13,823 nucleotides of DNA from Larix sibirica (GCA_004151065.3 NWUY0300110763.1:1-13823); one strand, 5' to 3'; shown: positions 1-7,689, numbered from the stretch's first letter. Program-made: numbers and translations. Notes: a model not told the origin generated them from the letters alone.

Positions 1-222
1 CTGGATGGTACTGTAGAAGTAAATGGCAATGAAAGAAATGAGATAGGCATGGTGGTAGGTTTTTCCTCATTTTCATGTTGTTTTCAAATATTCCAACATC
101 ATAAAAGATTAGTTAGTCAATTTACTAGGAGATTCATTTTTTTTGTTTCTTATGTGCAGGTCATCAGGGGAAACAGTGTTGTGATGATTGAAGCTTTGGA
201 ACCAGTCAATAGGTCATCGTAA
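1..222 (+). CDS. SNRPG: Small nuclear ribonucleoprotein G (SmG), last two coding segments, 5' partial
   Basis: Seen: 1-54 reads in frame as 18 residues including TVEVNGNE and IGMV. It is followed by a GT-AG intron (55-159) and a second segment (160-222) reading VIRGNSVVMIEALEPVNRSS and a TAA stop. Both segments are in the same phase across the junction. Known: this matches the C-terminal half of plant SmG, a protein of about 80 residues. IRGN is the Sm2 signature, which contributes to the RNA-binding loop of the Sm fold. SmG joins SmB, D1, D2, D3, E and F in the ring on U1, U2, U4 and U5 snRNAs, assembled in the cytoplasm and acting in the nucleus. Inference: the retained intron, clean frame and conserved C-terminus argue for a live gene rather than a processed pseudogene. 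The N-terminal Sm1 half and promoter lie before the window, so intactness cannot be judged. The start of the first exon is also not visible. Confidence 0.93.
   Translation: MDGTVEVNGNERNEIGMVVGFSSFSCCFQIFQHHKRLVSQFTRRFIFFVSYVQVIRGNSVVMIEALEPVNRSS
55..159 (+). other. SNRPG: Spliceosomal intron of SmG, phase 0
   Basis: A 105-bp intron starts with GTAGGT directly after the GTG codon at 52-54. It ends in a T-rich tract followed by TGTGCAG at 153-159. It is T-rich and AT-rich like plant introns, and its length is near the plant minimum range. Removing it joins IGMV to VIRGN without a frame change, exactly as in the conserved protein. Confidence 0.9.
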
Positions 223-469
223 TTTATTATAACACCTTTTTATGTTTGAGGTGTTCATGGGTTCAGAACTTTTGTAAGCGATGCACCTTTTGTAAAATGT
301 TCCAGTAAATGATGAGTAAGTCTAGCAAATTTTGCAAGGTTTTAGTTTGAATGGTTGTCATGAACAAATTATGAAGGAGAGTATTCCTCCCCCTTATATT
401 ATGTTTTTGGAAGTTAGAAGATAGCTTAAATAGCTGCACGGGAAGATTGCAGCAATGTAGACAACTGAA
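223..469 (+). other. Probable SmG 3' UTR and proximal flank
   Basis: This AT-rich stretch follows the SmG stop codon directly and contains no open frame of note. T-rich and TGT-rich tracts (for example near 240-300) would suit a plant 3' UTR. I see no canonical AATAAA and cannot place the poly(A) site; plant signals are loose, so this is not evidence against a transcript end here. Confidence 0.5.
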
Positions 470-616
470 CTTCAGTGTACTTTATTACTTGATATAGTAA
501 GCACTTCAGTGTACTTTATTACTTGAACGTTCATGTGCTTAGTGCTTACTATATCATGTGCTTGGTGCCTAGTAAGGATGTGCTTTATTACTTTATTACT
601 TGATATAAAGTAATAA
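470..616. repeat. Cluster of direct and inverted repeats
   Basis: A 23-bp sequence occurs at 470-492 and again at 504-526 without mismatch. GATATAGTAAGCAC (491-504) is the exact reverse complement of GTGCTTACTATATC (542-555), giving a 14-bp stem with a 37-nt loop. Further on, TTATTACTT (593-601) pairs with AAGTAATAA (608-616) around a 6-nt loop. The words TTTATTACTT and GTGCTTAGTGC/GTGCTTGGTGC recur between them. The block looks like local slippage or template-switch duplication. It may lie in or just past the SmG 3' UTR. Confidence 0.75.
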
Positions 617-1737
617 CGTTGCTCAACAGGAACGTCAATTCTTAATGGTCGTGTATGCTATTAGGTGGTTGGAACAATTTCCTTTATTAAGGCTTCATAA
701 GTTTGTGTGTGTATAATGTTCTCAGCTAGAGTTCTGACGCTGTTCGAGAATGCAGGGCCTCTGTTTCCATATTGGTTGGATTCATATTAGCCATACCGTG
801 TCTTAGTGCATGCTGAATGCCTTTTTTTTTATATCTTTGAACTTAAATGTAGGCTCCCTGTCTATCATTGTCTTATAGAATATCCATTTAACAGGGGATC
901 TATTAAGCACAGAGAGGGATCAAAGAAGATACAGGTTCAAAACTCTCCTGGCGTGAAAGATCTCTCTTGGATTGTGATGGATCTATGCTAGTTTATTTAT
1001 TATTGTTGTTTTTCATGTCAGCTCTTGTTTTTTTCTCTTTTATTACATCATATGTTAAAATTTTTCCATTTTAATTTATTAATGCTACCCACCCATTGAC
1101 AAACATAACACATCTCTTCCATCCTGGGCTGTGGAGTGCACCATCTAGTGAGAAGAAGGAAGGCCAGCCTCTTTGTTGAAAAGAAAAGGAAGGCTATTCC
1201 ATCTCTCTCAGCTATCTGACCAGTCACTCTAGAAAAGTGGTAAGAGAAAAGGAATTCTATTGATGCAAAAATTATTAGCGGGCATTGAGATATGAAAGCT
1301 GGCTCGCTTTCTTTGTTTCAGTTTGAATCTGAGCATCTCTGTTCTTATTTACATCACCAAATACACTTGACCAAAGGGAGAGGAAATCTCAATATGTTGT
1401 TAATGTAGTTATGCCTAATGACCCTTCACAAAAGGATTATTGTTGGCAACTGGAGATAAATTAAAACCAAACCTTTGATTTTCGCATAAGATAAATAATG
1501 AAGTGCAAGGCCCAACAAATATGTCATTCTTTATATATGTGATTACGCTTTAGGCCCAACAAATATGTCTTTCATATATTGTAGACAAATTTATGTTTGG
1601 CTGTGGCGTTCTCATTCTTTATGTAATGCCTTTTATTTATGTGAACTTGATTTATTCTCTGCATGATTTGATAGGAATATAGGGCCTTTCCTTCTAGCTT
1701 AGGTCAGGTTATAACTTATCTTAGTATAACGATTTGA
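617..1737. other. Intergenic stretch without recognised gene
   Basis: I found no coding region with family resemblance on either strand. The 61-codon frame at 806-991 (+) has no recognisable motif and is probably chance. An 18-bp word beginning AGGCCCAACAAATATG is present at 1508-1525 and 1552-1569. The word AAGGAAGGC occurs twice between 1155 and 1195. T-rich runs are frequent. Confidence 0.5.
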
Positions 1738-1935
1738 GGGGACAAGAAAATAAGGAATGGGAGCTTTACCCACTCTGGGATAATATATCACTGTTATGAG
1801 CAAGCTATTCCCCATGCTTTGAATGAGGTGGAGCCTGAGAAACAGACTGACTTTGAAGAGAAAGCCGCCTGTGAATGGGAGAAATGTTCACGCCCCTACC
1901 AAAAATACAGGGTTGCAAGCAAAACCAACTCCTAG
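1738..1935 (+). other. Unrecognised open stretch, possible exon or gene relic
   Basis: This frame is open for 65 codons between stops, with no credible start, and has a charged protein-like composition. Fragments readable in it are NEVEPEKQTDFEEKAACEWE and SRPYQKYRV. A second frame, offset by one base and overlapping its end, continues as PSYSCKIEWNGEIKPIHEQ (about 1933-1989). That looks like one ancestral reading frame broken by an indel or splice. I do not recognise the family. It could be part of a degenerate retrocopy, a transposon gag region, or chance; nothing shows that it is expressed. Confidence 0.3.
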
Positions 1936-2033
1936 CTATTCATGCAAAATTGAATGGAATGGTGAAATTAAACCAATTCATGAACAGGTTATTGCCTTTT
2001 TTTTGACCACTTTGATACTCTCTTCTTTATTCT

Positions 2034-2216
2034 AGATTAATAGATGGTTCATGGTTTCAAGGTATCTCCTCCTGGCCTTTCGTGGGTGGGTAGGATATAG
2101 AAGTTACTGCTGTGGATAGCTGGGTGAAAAGAAAGAAGCGAATGCAGTATGGATCAAAGTTGTTTCTTGGCAGAGGGAACAATAGCTTAAGGTTAGATCA
2201 TATATCAGTGCATTGG
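2034..2216 (+). other. Second unrecognised open stretch, one internal stop
   Basis: The frame runs from 2034 to a stop at 2217 with one TAG at 2091. It contains DGSWFQGISSWPFVGG before the stop and VDSWVKRKKRMQYGSK after it. The basic cluster and Trp content look more like decayed coding sequence than random AT-rich DNA. Together with the open stretch just upstream it may belong to the same relic. No family is recognised and the call is tentative. Confidence 0.22.
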
Positions 2217-2364
2217 TAGAGTGCCCTTTCTTTCAAGTAATCTCAAATCAATTTAATCTAACTTAGTTTAAATGGGTGTGTTGTTCAAGAAGGGCTTCGA
2301 GTTTGGTTCATGAAGATGATGCCCCTTCTGTCCTACCTAATTCATGTATGCAGATGCCTCTAGC

Positions 2365-2770
2365 AATGAAATTTTCACCTGGAACAACAGGCATGGAGCA
2401 ACATGTAGCTGAAAAATTAGACCATTTTCTCCTCTTATAAGACCTTCTGGCTGAGAGGATGGAATGGGAATCCACAATCCTCCCAAGAGCTGGATCAGAC
2501 CACTGGCCAATTCCTTTACACTGGCACTCCAGAGAAAACTCAAAAGGAACTCCCTTCCACTATGACAAAATGTGGCTTTTGGATCCTCATTTCAAGGACC
2601 TGATAAAAGAATGGTGGAACCATGCAGAAGTCAATACAGGTTCAAAAAAACTAAACTTTCTGAGAAACAAGATTAAAGCCTGGACATAAACAACTTTGGC
2701 AACATCTTCCTCCAAATGCAGTAGTTGGAGAGTCTAATTATCTCAACTCGAGAAGAAATATATTAGGAGA
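2365..2770 (+). pseudogene. LINE ORF2 relic: C-terminal part of APE-type endonuclease plus linker
   Basis: Three frames must be combined to follow the family. At 2365 the sequence reads NEIFTWNNRHGAT, the FTW-N-N segment of plant LINE endonucleases. The next frame gives VAEKLDHFLL, equivalent to the usual (V/A)xRLDRFL. From 2459 a 76-codon frame has AGSDHWPIPLHWH, containing the SDH-x-PI catalytic/structural motif. It then continues through KMWLLDPHFKDLIKEWW and FLRNKIKAWT, typical of the segment between endonuclease and reverse transcriptase. NNFGNIFLQ after the TAA at 2687 extends the linker in another frame. Known: this domain nicks target DNA for target-primed reverse transcription. The N-terminal two thirds of the endonuclease and the following RT are absent on this strand. 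The relic is dead: multiple frameshifts and stops. Confidence 0.82.
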
Positions 2771-2824
2771 ATGAGCATTCCATCTTTCTCTTTAATATAT
2801 GAATATATTAGGAGAAAGAGCATT
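2757..2824. repeat. 23-bp direct repeat at the end of the LINE endonuclease relic
   Basis: The sequence at 2757-2779 (core TATTAGGAGAATGAGCATT) recurs at 2802-2824 with one difference (AAT versus AAA). The two copies are 45 bp apart. The repeat sits at the end of the plus-strand LINE homology, just before the minus-strand LINE relic. It could be a small local duplication or the trace of an insertion. Confidence 0.6.
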
Positions 2825-2939
2825 GCTAAAGTCTGATATTTTTTTGTCTAAGAGAGTGCAACAATTCATTTAGATAATATGGATTCCCCCACACATCCTA
2901 TCCATCGATCTATACATTGTGAACCTTTGAACCATTCCT

Positions 2940-3440
2940 TATTTTCCATGCCAACCAATTTCCCACAAGAAGGAAGGAGAGAACAAATGTTTTCCAGGTG
3001 CATTATGAAATTTTGTATGTGGAGATCTAATCCATTCTTCTAATGAGAGGGGATCCACATACTTTTTGAGCTTCACCCTTTGCCATAAATGTTCTCTAGA
3101 CATTAGTATATAAAGGCTCTTTATAGCCAAAGCCTTAACAAAGTAAAAAATGTTTTAAAGCACCCAACCCCTTAGCTTCTTTTGCATGGTCAATAAATCC
3201 CATTTCACTAGTGGCATGCCTACCTTATCTTTTCACCCCATCCATAGGGAACTAAATTTTTTCATTCTTATCTTGGTTAATGTCCCATTAGGAATACATG
3301 TTAGATAATGCCAATAGACAAGAATTTAGATAATGCCAATAGACAAGAATTTCCTCTAGAACTGCTTTCACTAGTTTTAATCTTCTGCCAATGCATGACC
3401 ACCTAGTGTACCAAGAGGAATCCCTTCCCTCAATCTTATT
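2940..3440 (-). pseudogene. LINE ORF2 relic: C-terminal end of the reverse transcriptase and following region
   Basis: Read on the minus strand from 3440 down, the translation gives NKIEGR, WYTRW and IGRRLKLVKAVLEEI. This is the conserved plant LINE block with W, (S)xxGRxxLIKxVL. Next come MPLVKWD and KKLRGWVL, matching the usual VxW and GGLG(L/I) motifs. Then follow VKALAIKSLYIL and HLWQRVKLKKYVDP, matching the NxALxxKWLWR and LWxxVxxxKY motifs. The last part, FSPSFLWEIGWHGK, corresponds to the WRIGNG segment. The frame from about 3130 to 2939 is open. Upstream it carries a stop (before NIFYF), frame changes and a 25-bp tandem duplication. The polymerase core with YxDD would lie further 5', above about 3440, and I cannot see it. 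The orientation is opposite to the neighbouring endonuclease relic, so this is a separate insertion or a rearranged piece. Confidence 0.75.
3301..3350. repeat. 25-bp perfect tandem duplication
   Basis: The unit TTAGATAATGCCAATAGACA plus AGAAT occupies 3301-3325 and again 3326-3350 without mismatch. It lies inside the minus-strand LINE relic and, being 25 bp, shifts the reading frame. It therefore arose when the element was already non-functional, or it killed that frame. Confidence 0.9.
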
Positions 3441-3794
3441 GTATAGCATGTTGAAGAACTAGGGAATTATGGAAGTGAAGAGTTTTGAATTCCAAGAAGA
3501 GTTGTTCTAGCCTTAAAACACAAGTGATCACAACTCAATACATAGAAGAACCCAAAATACTTCCATAATATATCGATCCATAGGATTATCTGTATATAAC
3601 CCAAAGTATAACTAACTTCCTTAAATTGAGGAAGACATAATCAACTTTGATTTCCTAGGGAGACCTAGATCTCTTGGTGTTTTTCCTCAACCTGTGCATC
3701 AATTGATTGTGCCAGGTCCACCTTTATTCAACCCAACTGATGAGTCAAATTTCTTAGTCAACCTTCTATTTCCATCTGATTATGTTTAGAAGAT
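3441..3794. other. Intergenic or decayed retroelement sequence, unassigned
   Basis: No open frame above 60 codons and no clear motif. The lower part could be the unrecognised upstream part of the minus-strand LINE. The upper part lies where the 3' non-coding region and LTR of the minus-strand Copia element would be expected. I could not find a TG...CA-bounded LTR or a matching partner on the far side of the element. Confidence 0.4.
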
Positions 3795-3904
3795 CCAAAG
3801 GTGTGATGAACCTATTGTCTTAAAAATTCCAAAACCCTCATGTAAGCACAACCCTTTGGAGATTCAAGAAGTGGAATAATACGTGCACACCTTGTGTAAG
3901 AATA

Positions 3905-4490
3905 ACTTCTTGAATTCCAAGCATAACCCAAAGTTTCACAAACTTAGCTTATGCCAATGGCTTCATAAAGATATCAATACATTGAACACCCATATTATAA
4001 TAAACAAGAGTGAGAATTTTCTCATGTACCAAATTTCTCAAATAATGAGTATGAGCTCCATATTCTTCATTTATTGTGAGCAATAGGGTTTTTAATTACT
4101 TGTATTGTGTGAATTTGATTGTCACAATACACTACAGTGGGATTCTTAACGGGAAATTTGAGCTAACCCATTAGGTTGTGGTTCCACACTATCTTTGTGC
4201 TAGCATTAATTTCACCTCTCTATATAGCTTATGTACTAGAAAAAAACCAATGTCTTCTTTTTACAAGAATGACTATGGGTCCAAATCCAAGATGAAATAC
4301 ATAGCTAGAAGTAGTCTTCCTTTCATCTTCACCTCTTTCCCAATCTAAATAGGTATAAACAATTGGTTCATATCCTTATAAAAATACTTCATACCAAGCT
4401 GATAAGTTCCCTTGGTAGTGAAAAATCCTCTTTGTAGCTTTTAAGTGGCTCTTCATATCTTGCATGAACCGAGAGACCAGACTAACAACA
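3905..4490 (-). pseudogene. Copia RNase H domain relic (copy 1)
   Basis: The minus-strand translation starts with VVSLVSRFMQD and SHLKATKRIFHYQGN, the Copia link between RT and RNase H (canonical SRFMQ...HLxAAKRILRY). It goes on with YLDWERGEDERKTTSSYVFH (canonical DSDWAGDxDDRKSTSGYVF), VVYCDNQ (catalytic YCDN), and DIFMKPLA followed after a stop by KFVKLWVMLGIQE. The last is the normal C-terminus of the polyprotein (DIxTKPL...KFxxLRxxLGV). RNase H removes the RNA strand during reverse transcription. Several stops (after EVFL, before AKFVK) and frame changes make it dead. The first Asp of the DSDW motif appears replaced by Tyr. Confidence 0.88.
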
Positions 4491-4794
4491 AAGGAAAAAG
4501 CAAATAACAATAAATAAAAACAATATTGGGTTGACTTGTTAGAAAAATAAATAAAAACAAAAGCAAATAACAATAAAACATGAGATTGACATGGAAACCC
4601 TATTGTGTGTAGGTAAAACCATGGTCAGTTGCAAGTCAAATTTGCTATATGGGTCGTTAGTCTAGTGGAAAAGATGGTGAATGCATTGGTAAATGTTGTA
4701 GAATAGTTAGTCAATCCATAATGTCTCACAATTTTAAATGGATCACTACTTAAAAATATAGAAGATGATTTCAATAGAGTGGTACTTGAAGTCT
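4491..4794. other. AT-rich segment replacing the Copia reverse transcriptase (copy 1)
   Basis: Between integrase and RNase H a Copia element carries roughly 700 bp or more of reverse transcriptase. Here only about 300 bp are present and none shows RT motifs such as YVDD. The word AAAGCAAATAACAATAAA occurs near 4496 and again near 4558. The segment around 4690-4790 reads serine-rich on the minus strand (for example LLKSSSIFLSSDP), as in the usual integrase-RT linker. The loss therefore probably starts just after the linker. Confidence 0.6.
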
Positions 4795-5106
4795 TCTCAT
4801 CAAAGACAACCTCCCTCCTACAAATAACTTATTATTTGATTGGATCAAATATGGGAGATTTTGATTGATCCGAGTAGCCCACCATTATATAGACATGTTC
4901 ACATCCAATGTCTTTCTCTTATCCTCTGGAATATGATCCTAGACTATACATCCAAATGTTCTAATATGTTTGATTGTTTTTTTTCCATTCCAATTGTCAA
5001 GAGGGGTAGTAATCCACACGTTTATAGTTTGAATCATGTTCAATATGTATTTTGAGTAGCATACAAGCTCTAAACAAAATATAGTCAACCGAACCTTTGG
5101 CTTGAA
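4795..5106 (-). pseudogene. Copia integrase C-terminal part (copy 1)
   Basis: The minus strand gives RTFGCIV, DHIPEDKRKTLD, and in another frame MVGYSDQSK and IFDPIK. These match the Copia block FGCxAYVHIPxxKRxKLD...CIFVGYSxxSKGYRLYDPxT located after the integrase core. At least two frameshifts and a TAG after FGCIV are present. The motif order and spacing remain normal. Confidence 0.85.
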
Positions 5107-5634
5107 TCAAACACCACATATTTTGACCAAGGTTTGATTCCTCCTTTCAACAACATTGTTATGTTGAGGTCTATGAGGTATAGATCTTTGGCAAGAGAAA
5201 CCATGTTGTGACAAGTATCTCTCATTTGCATCATCTGCGTATTCTCCTCCACTATCCAATCTTAGACATTTCATAGGTTAGCTACATTTGTTTTTAGTGA
5301 ATGCCCCAAATTCCTTGAATTTTTGAAAGAAATGATCATTATTCTTCAAGAAATATACCTAAGTATACTTGCAAAAGTGATCAATGAAGTTCAAAGCACA
5401 CCTTACACCTACTAATGATGGTTGGTTCACTATACAAAGATATTTATGAAGAAGGTCCACTTAAGTCTTTTCTCTCCATGCCTTCTCTTTCCCAAATATA
5501 TCTTGGTGATGCTCCCCATGAACACACCCTTTACATACCCCATAAGAATGCACTACATTAGGTAGTATGCTAATCATACAGGACTTCACCATCAGTTTCA
5601 TACTTCCAAAATTTAGATATTTGAGTTTCTCATG
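5107..5634 (-). pseudogene. Copia GAG-pre-integrase and integrase core relic (copy 1)
   Basis: One minus-strand frame runs from the CAT codon at 5634-5632 to a TGA at 5109-5107. It starts HEKLKYLNFGSM and continues CKGCVHGE, matching the zinc-binding H-H-C-C region (canonical HxRLGHLN...CxxCxxGK). The core has LDSGGEYADD (second catalytic Asp, canonical RSDNGGEY), SIPHRPQHNN, and VVERRNQTL (catalytic Glu). Integrase would insert the cDNA into the host genome. Defects: three in-frame stops, the second His of the zinc motif is Tyr, and the first catalytic Asp (TDLCGP region) reads KYLCI. The frame itself is intact, so decay has been mostly by substitution. Confidence 0.92.
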
Positions 5635-5641
5635 CTAGATT

Positions 5642-5642
5642 N
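5642..5642. other. Single-base assembly gap (N)
   Basis: One N separates the two copies of the 1847-bp block exactly at their junction. Some scaffolding programs place a single n where adjoining contigs are predicted to overlap but were not merged, and the flanking identity fits that reading. Confidence 0.9.
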
Positions 5643-5752
5643 CCAAAGGTGTGATGAACCTATTGTCTTAAAAATTCCAAAACCCTCATGTAAGCACAAC
5701 CCTTTGGAGATTCAAGAAGTGGAATAATACGTGCACACCTTGTGTAAGAATA

Positions 5753-6338
5753 ACTTCTTGAATTCCAAGCATAACCCAAAGTTTCACAAACTTAGCTTAT
5801 GCCAATGGCTTCATAAAGATATCAATACATTGAACACCCATATTATAATAAACAAGAGTGAGAATTTTCTCATGTACCAAATTTCTCAAATAATGAGTAT
5901 GAGCTCCATATTCTTCATTTATTGTGAGCAATAGGGTTTTTAATTACTTGTATTGTGTGAATTTGATTGTCACAATACACTACAGTGGGATTCTTAACGG
6001 GAAATTTGAGCTAACCCATTAGGTTGTGGTTCCACACTATCTTTGTGCTAGCATTAATTTCACCTCTCTATATAGCTTATGTACTAGAAAAAAACCAATG
6101 TCTTCTTTTTACAAGAATGACTATGGGTCCAAATCCAAGATGAAATACATAGCTAGAAGTAGTCTTCCTTTCATCTTCACCTCTTTCCCAATCTAAATAG
6201 GTATAAACAATTGGTTCATATCCTTATAAAAATACTTCATACCAAGCTGATAAGTTCCCTTGGTAGTGAAAAATCCTCTTTGTAGCTTTTAAGTGGCTCT
6301 TCATATCTTGCATGAACCGAGAGACCAGACTAACAACA
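5753..6338 (-). pseudogene. Copia RNase H domain relic (copy 2)
   Basis: As far as I compared, this is identical to the RNase H relic at 3905-4490, including every stop and frameshift. Sharing all inactivating changes means the two are recent duplicates or the same locus assembled twice, not independent insertions. Confidence 0.88.
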
Positions 6339-6642
6339 AAGGAAAAAGCAAATAACAATAAATAAAAACAATATTGGGTTGACTTGTTAGAAAAATAAAT
6401 AAAAACAAAAGCAAATAACAATAAAACATGAGATTGACATGGAAACCCTATTGTGTGTAGGTAAAACCATGGTCAGTTGCAAGTCAAATTTGCTATATGG
6501 GTCGTTAGTCTAGTGGAAAAGATGGTGAATGCATTGGTAAATGTTGTAGAATAGTTAGTCAATCCATAATGTCTCACAATTTTAAATGGATCACTACTTA
6601 AAAATATAGAAGATGATTTCAATAGAGTGGTACTTGAAGTCT
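6339..6642. other. AT-rich segment replacing the Copia reverse transcriptase (copy 2)
   Basis: This is the duplicate of 4491-4794, without RT motifs and with the same short internal direct repeat. If the flanking duplication is an assembly artefact, only one such segment exists in the genome. Confidence 0.6.
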
Positions 6643-6954
6643 TCTCATCAAAGACAACCTCCCTCCTACAAATAACTTATTATTTGATTGGATCAAATAT
6701 GGGAGATTTTGATTGATCCGAGTAGCCCACCATTATATAGACATGTTCACATCCAATGTCTTTCTCTTATCCTTTGGAATATGATCCTAGACTATACATC
6801 CAAATGTTCTAATATGTTTGATTGTTTTTTTTCCATTCCAATTGTCAAGAGGGGTAGTAATCCACACGTTTATAGTTTGAATCATGTTCAATATGTATTT
6901 TGAGTAGCATACAAGCTCTAAACAAAATATAGTCAACCGAACCTTTGGCTTGAA
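6643..6954 (-). pseudogene. Copia integrase C-terminal part (copy 2)
   Basis: This is the duplicate of 4795-5106 with the same FGCIV, HIPEDKR and VGYSD fragments. It carries one of the two differences between copies (T at 6774, in the motif HIPEDKR; E codon GAG in copy 1 versus K codon AAG in copy 2 on the minus strand). Confidence 0.83.
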
Positions 6955-7482
6955 TCAAACACCACATATTTTGACCAAGGTTTGATTCCTCCTTTCAACA
7001 ACATTGTTATGTTGAGGTCTATGAGGTATAGATCTTTGGCAAGAGAAACCATGTTGTGACAAGTATCTCTCATTTGCATCATCTGCATATTCTCCTCCAC
7101 TATCCAATCTTAGACATTTCATAGGTTAGCTACATTTGTTTTTAGTGAATGCCCCAAATTCCTTGAATTTTTGAAAGAAATGATCATTATTCTTCAAGAA
7201 ATATACCTAAGTATACTTGCAAAAGTGATCAATGAAGTTCAAAGCACACCTTACACCTACTAATGATGGTTGGTTCACTATACAAAGATATTTATGAAGA
7301 AGGTCCACTTAAGTCTTTTCTCTCCATGCCTTCTCTTTCCCAAATATATCTTGGTGATGCTCCCCATGAACACACCCTTTACATACCCCATAAGAATGCA
7401 CTACATTAGGTAGTATGCTAATCATACAGGACTTCACCATCAGTTTCATACTTCCAAAATTTAGATATTTGAGTTTCTCATG
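6955..7482 (-). pseudogene. Copia GAG-pre-integrase and integrase core relic (copy 2)
   Basis: This is the duplicate of 5107-5634 with the same three stops. The second difference between the copies lies here (A at 7087, within the codon after GGEY: GCA versus GCG context EYAD), and it is synonymous or nearly so. Unlike copy 1, this copy is joined directly to the upstream protease part, so it is the version that shows the true upstream context. Confidence 0.9.
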
Positions 7483-7689
7483 CTAGATTCTACGCTACTC
7501 ATTGATCCTTGCTACGAGTGTAGTGTGTCCTCAATCTTACTTAGGGAAATTAAAGAACTTAAACTATTGTTTTTAGGGTCAAGAATATTCTCAAAAACTA
7601 CAACAAAAACAACGAAATTATTAATAATGTCCTTCACAACAAATCTATTAGACACGATATCAAAAATTCTTTCCAGTTTGGATTAATTG

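Larger units (their letters stand above)
3795..5641. repeat. Copy 1 of a 1847-bp near-perfect direct duplication ending at an N
   Basis: This segment is repeated at 5643-7489 at a constant offset of 1848. I found two differences by eye: C at 4926 versus T at 6774, and G at 5239 versus A at 7087. The copy ends at the base before the single N (5642). The partner begins at the base after it. The homology stops at 3794/3795 on the left, where the partner side has only the N. Confidence 0.95.
5643..7489. repeat. Copy 2 of the 1847-bp direct duplication, starting after the N
   Basis: This is equivalent to 3795-5641. Homology ends at 7489, the position corresponding to the last base before the N in copy 1. 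Beyond it the sequence continues into the protease part of the same Copia element, which is what a contig extending past an overlap would do. Confidence 0.95.

Noticed and set aside
306-470. Possible C/D snoRNA (ATGATGA at 309-315)
   Set aside because: No CTGA D box within a plausible distance; the first lies about 150 nt away, and there is no terminal stem.
3883-4086. 67-codon plus-strand frame, repeated at 5731-5934
   Set aside because: It lies antisense to the Copia RNase H relic, whose minus-strand motifs explain the sequence; its duplication only reflects the 1847-bp overlap.
4650-4740. tRNA-like word GGTCGTTAGTCTAGTGG resembling a D-arm/A-box
   Set aside because: No B-box and no cloverleaf follow, and the minus strand here reads like the integrase-RT linker, so the resemblance is probably chance.
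4840-5055. 71-codon plus-strand frame, repeated at 6688-6903
   Set aside because: Antisense shadow of the Copia integrase C-terminal part; the minus strand carries the FGC, HIPEDKR and VGYSD motifs.
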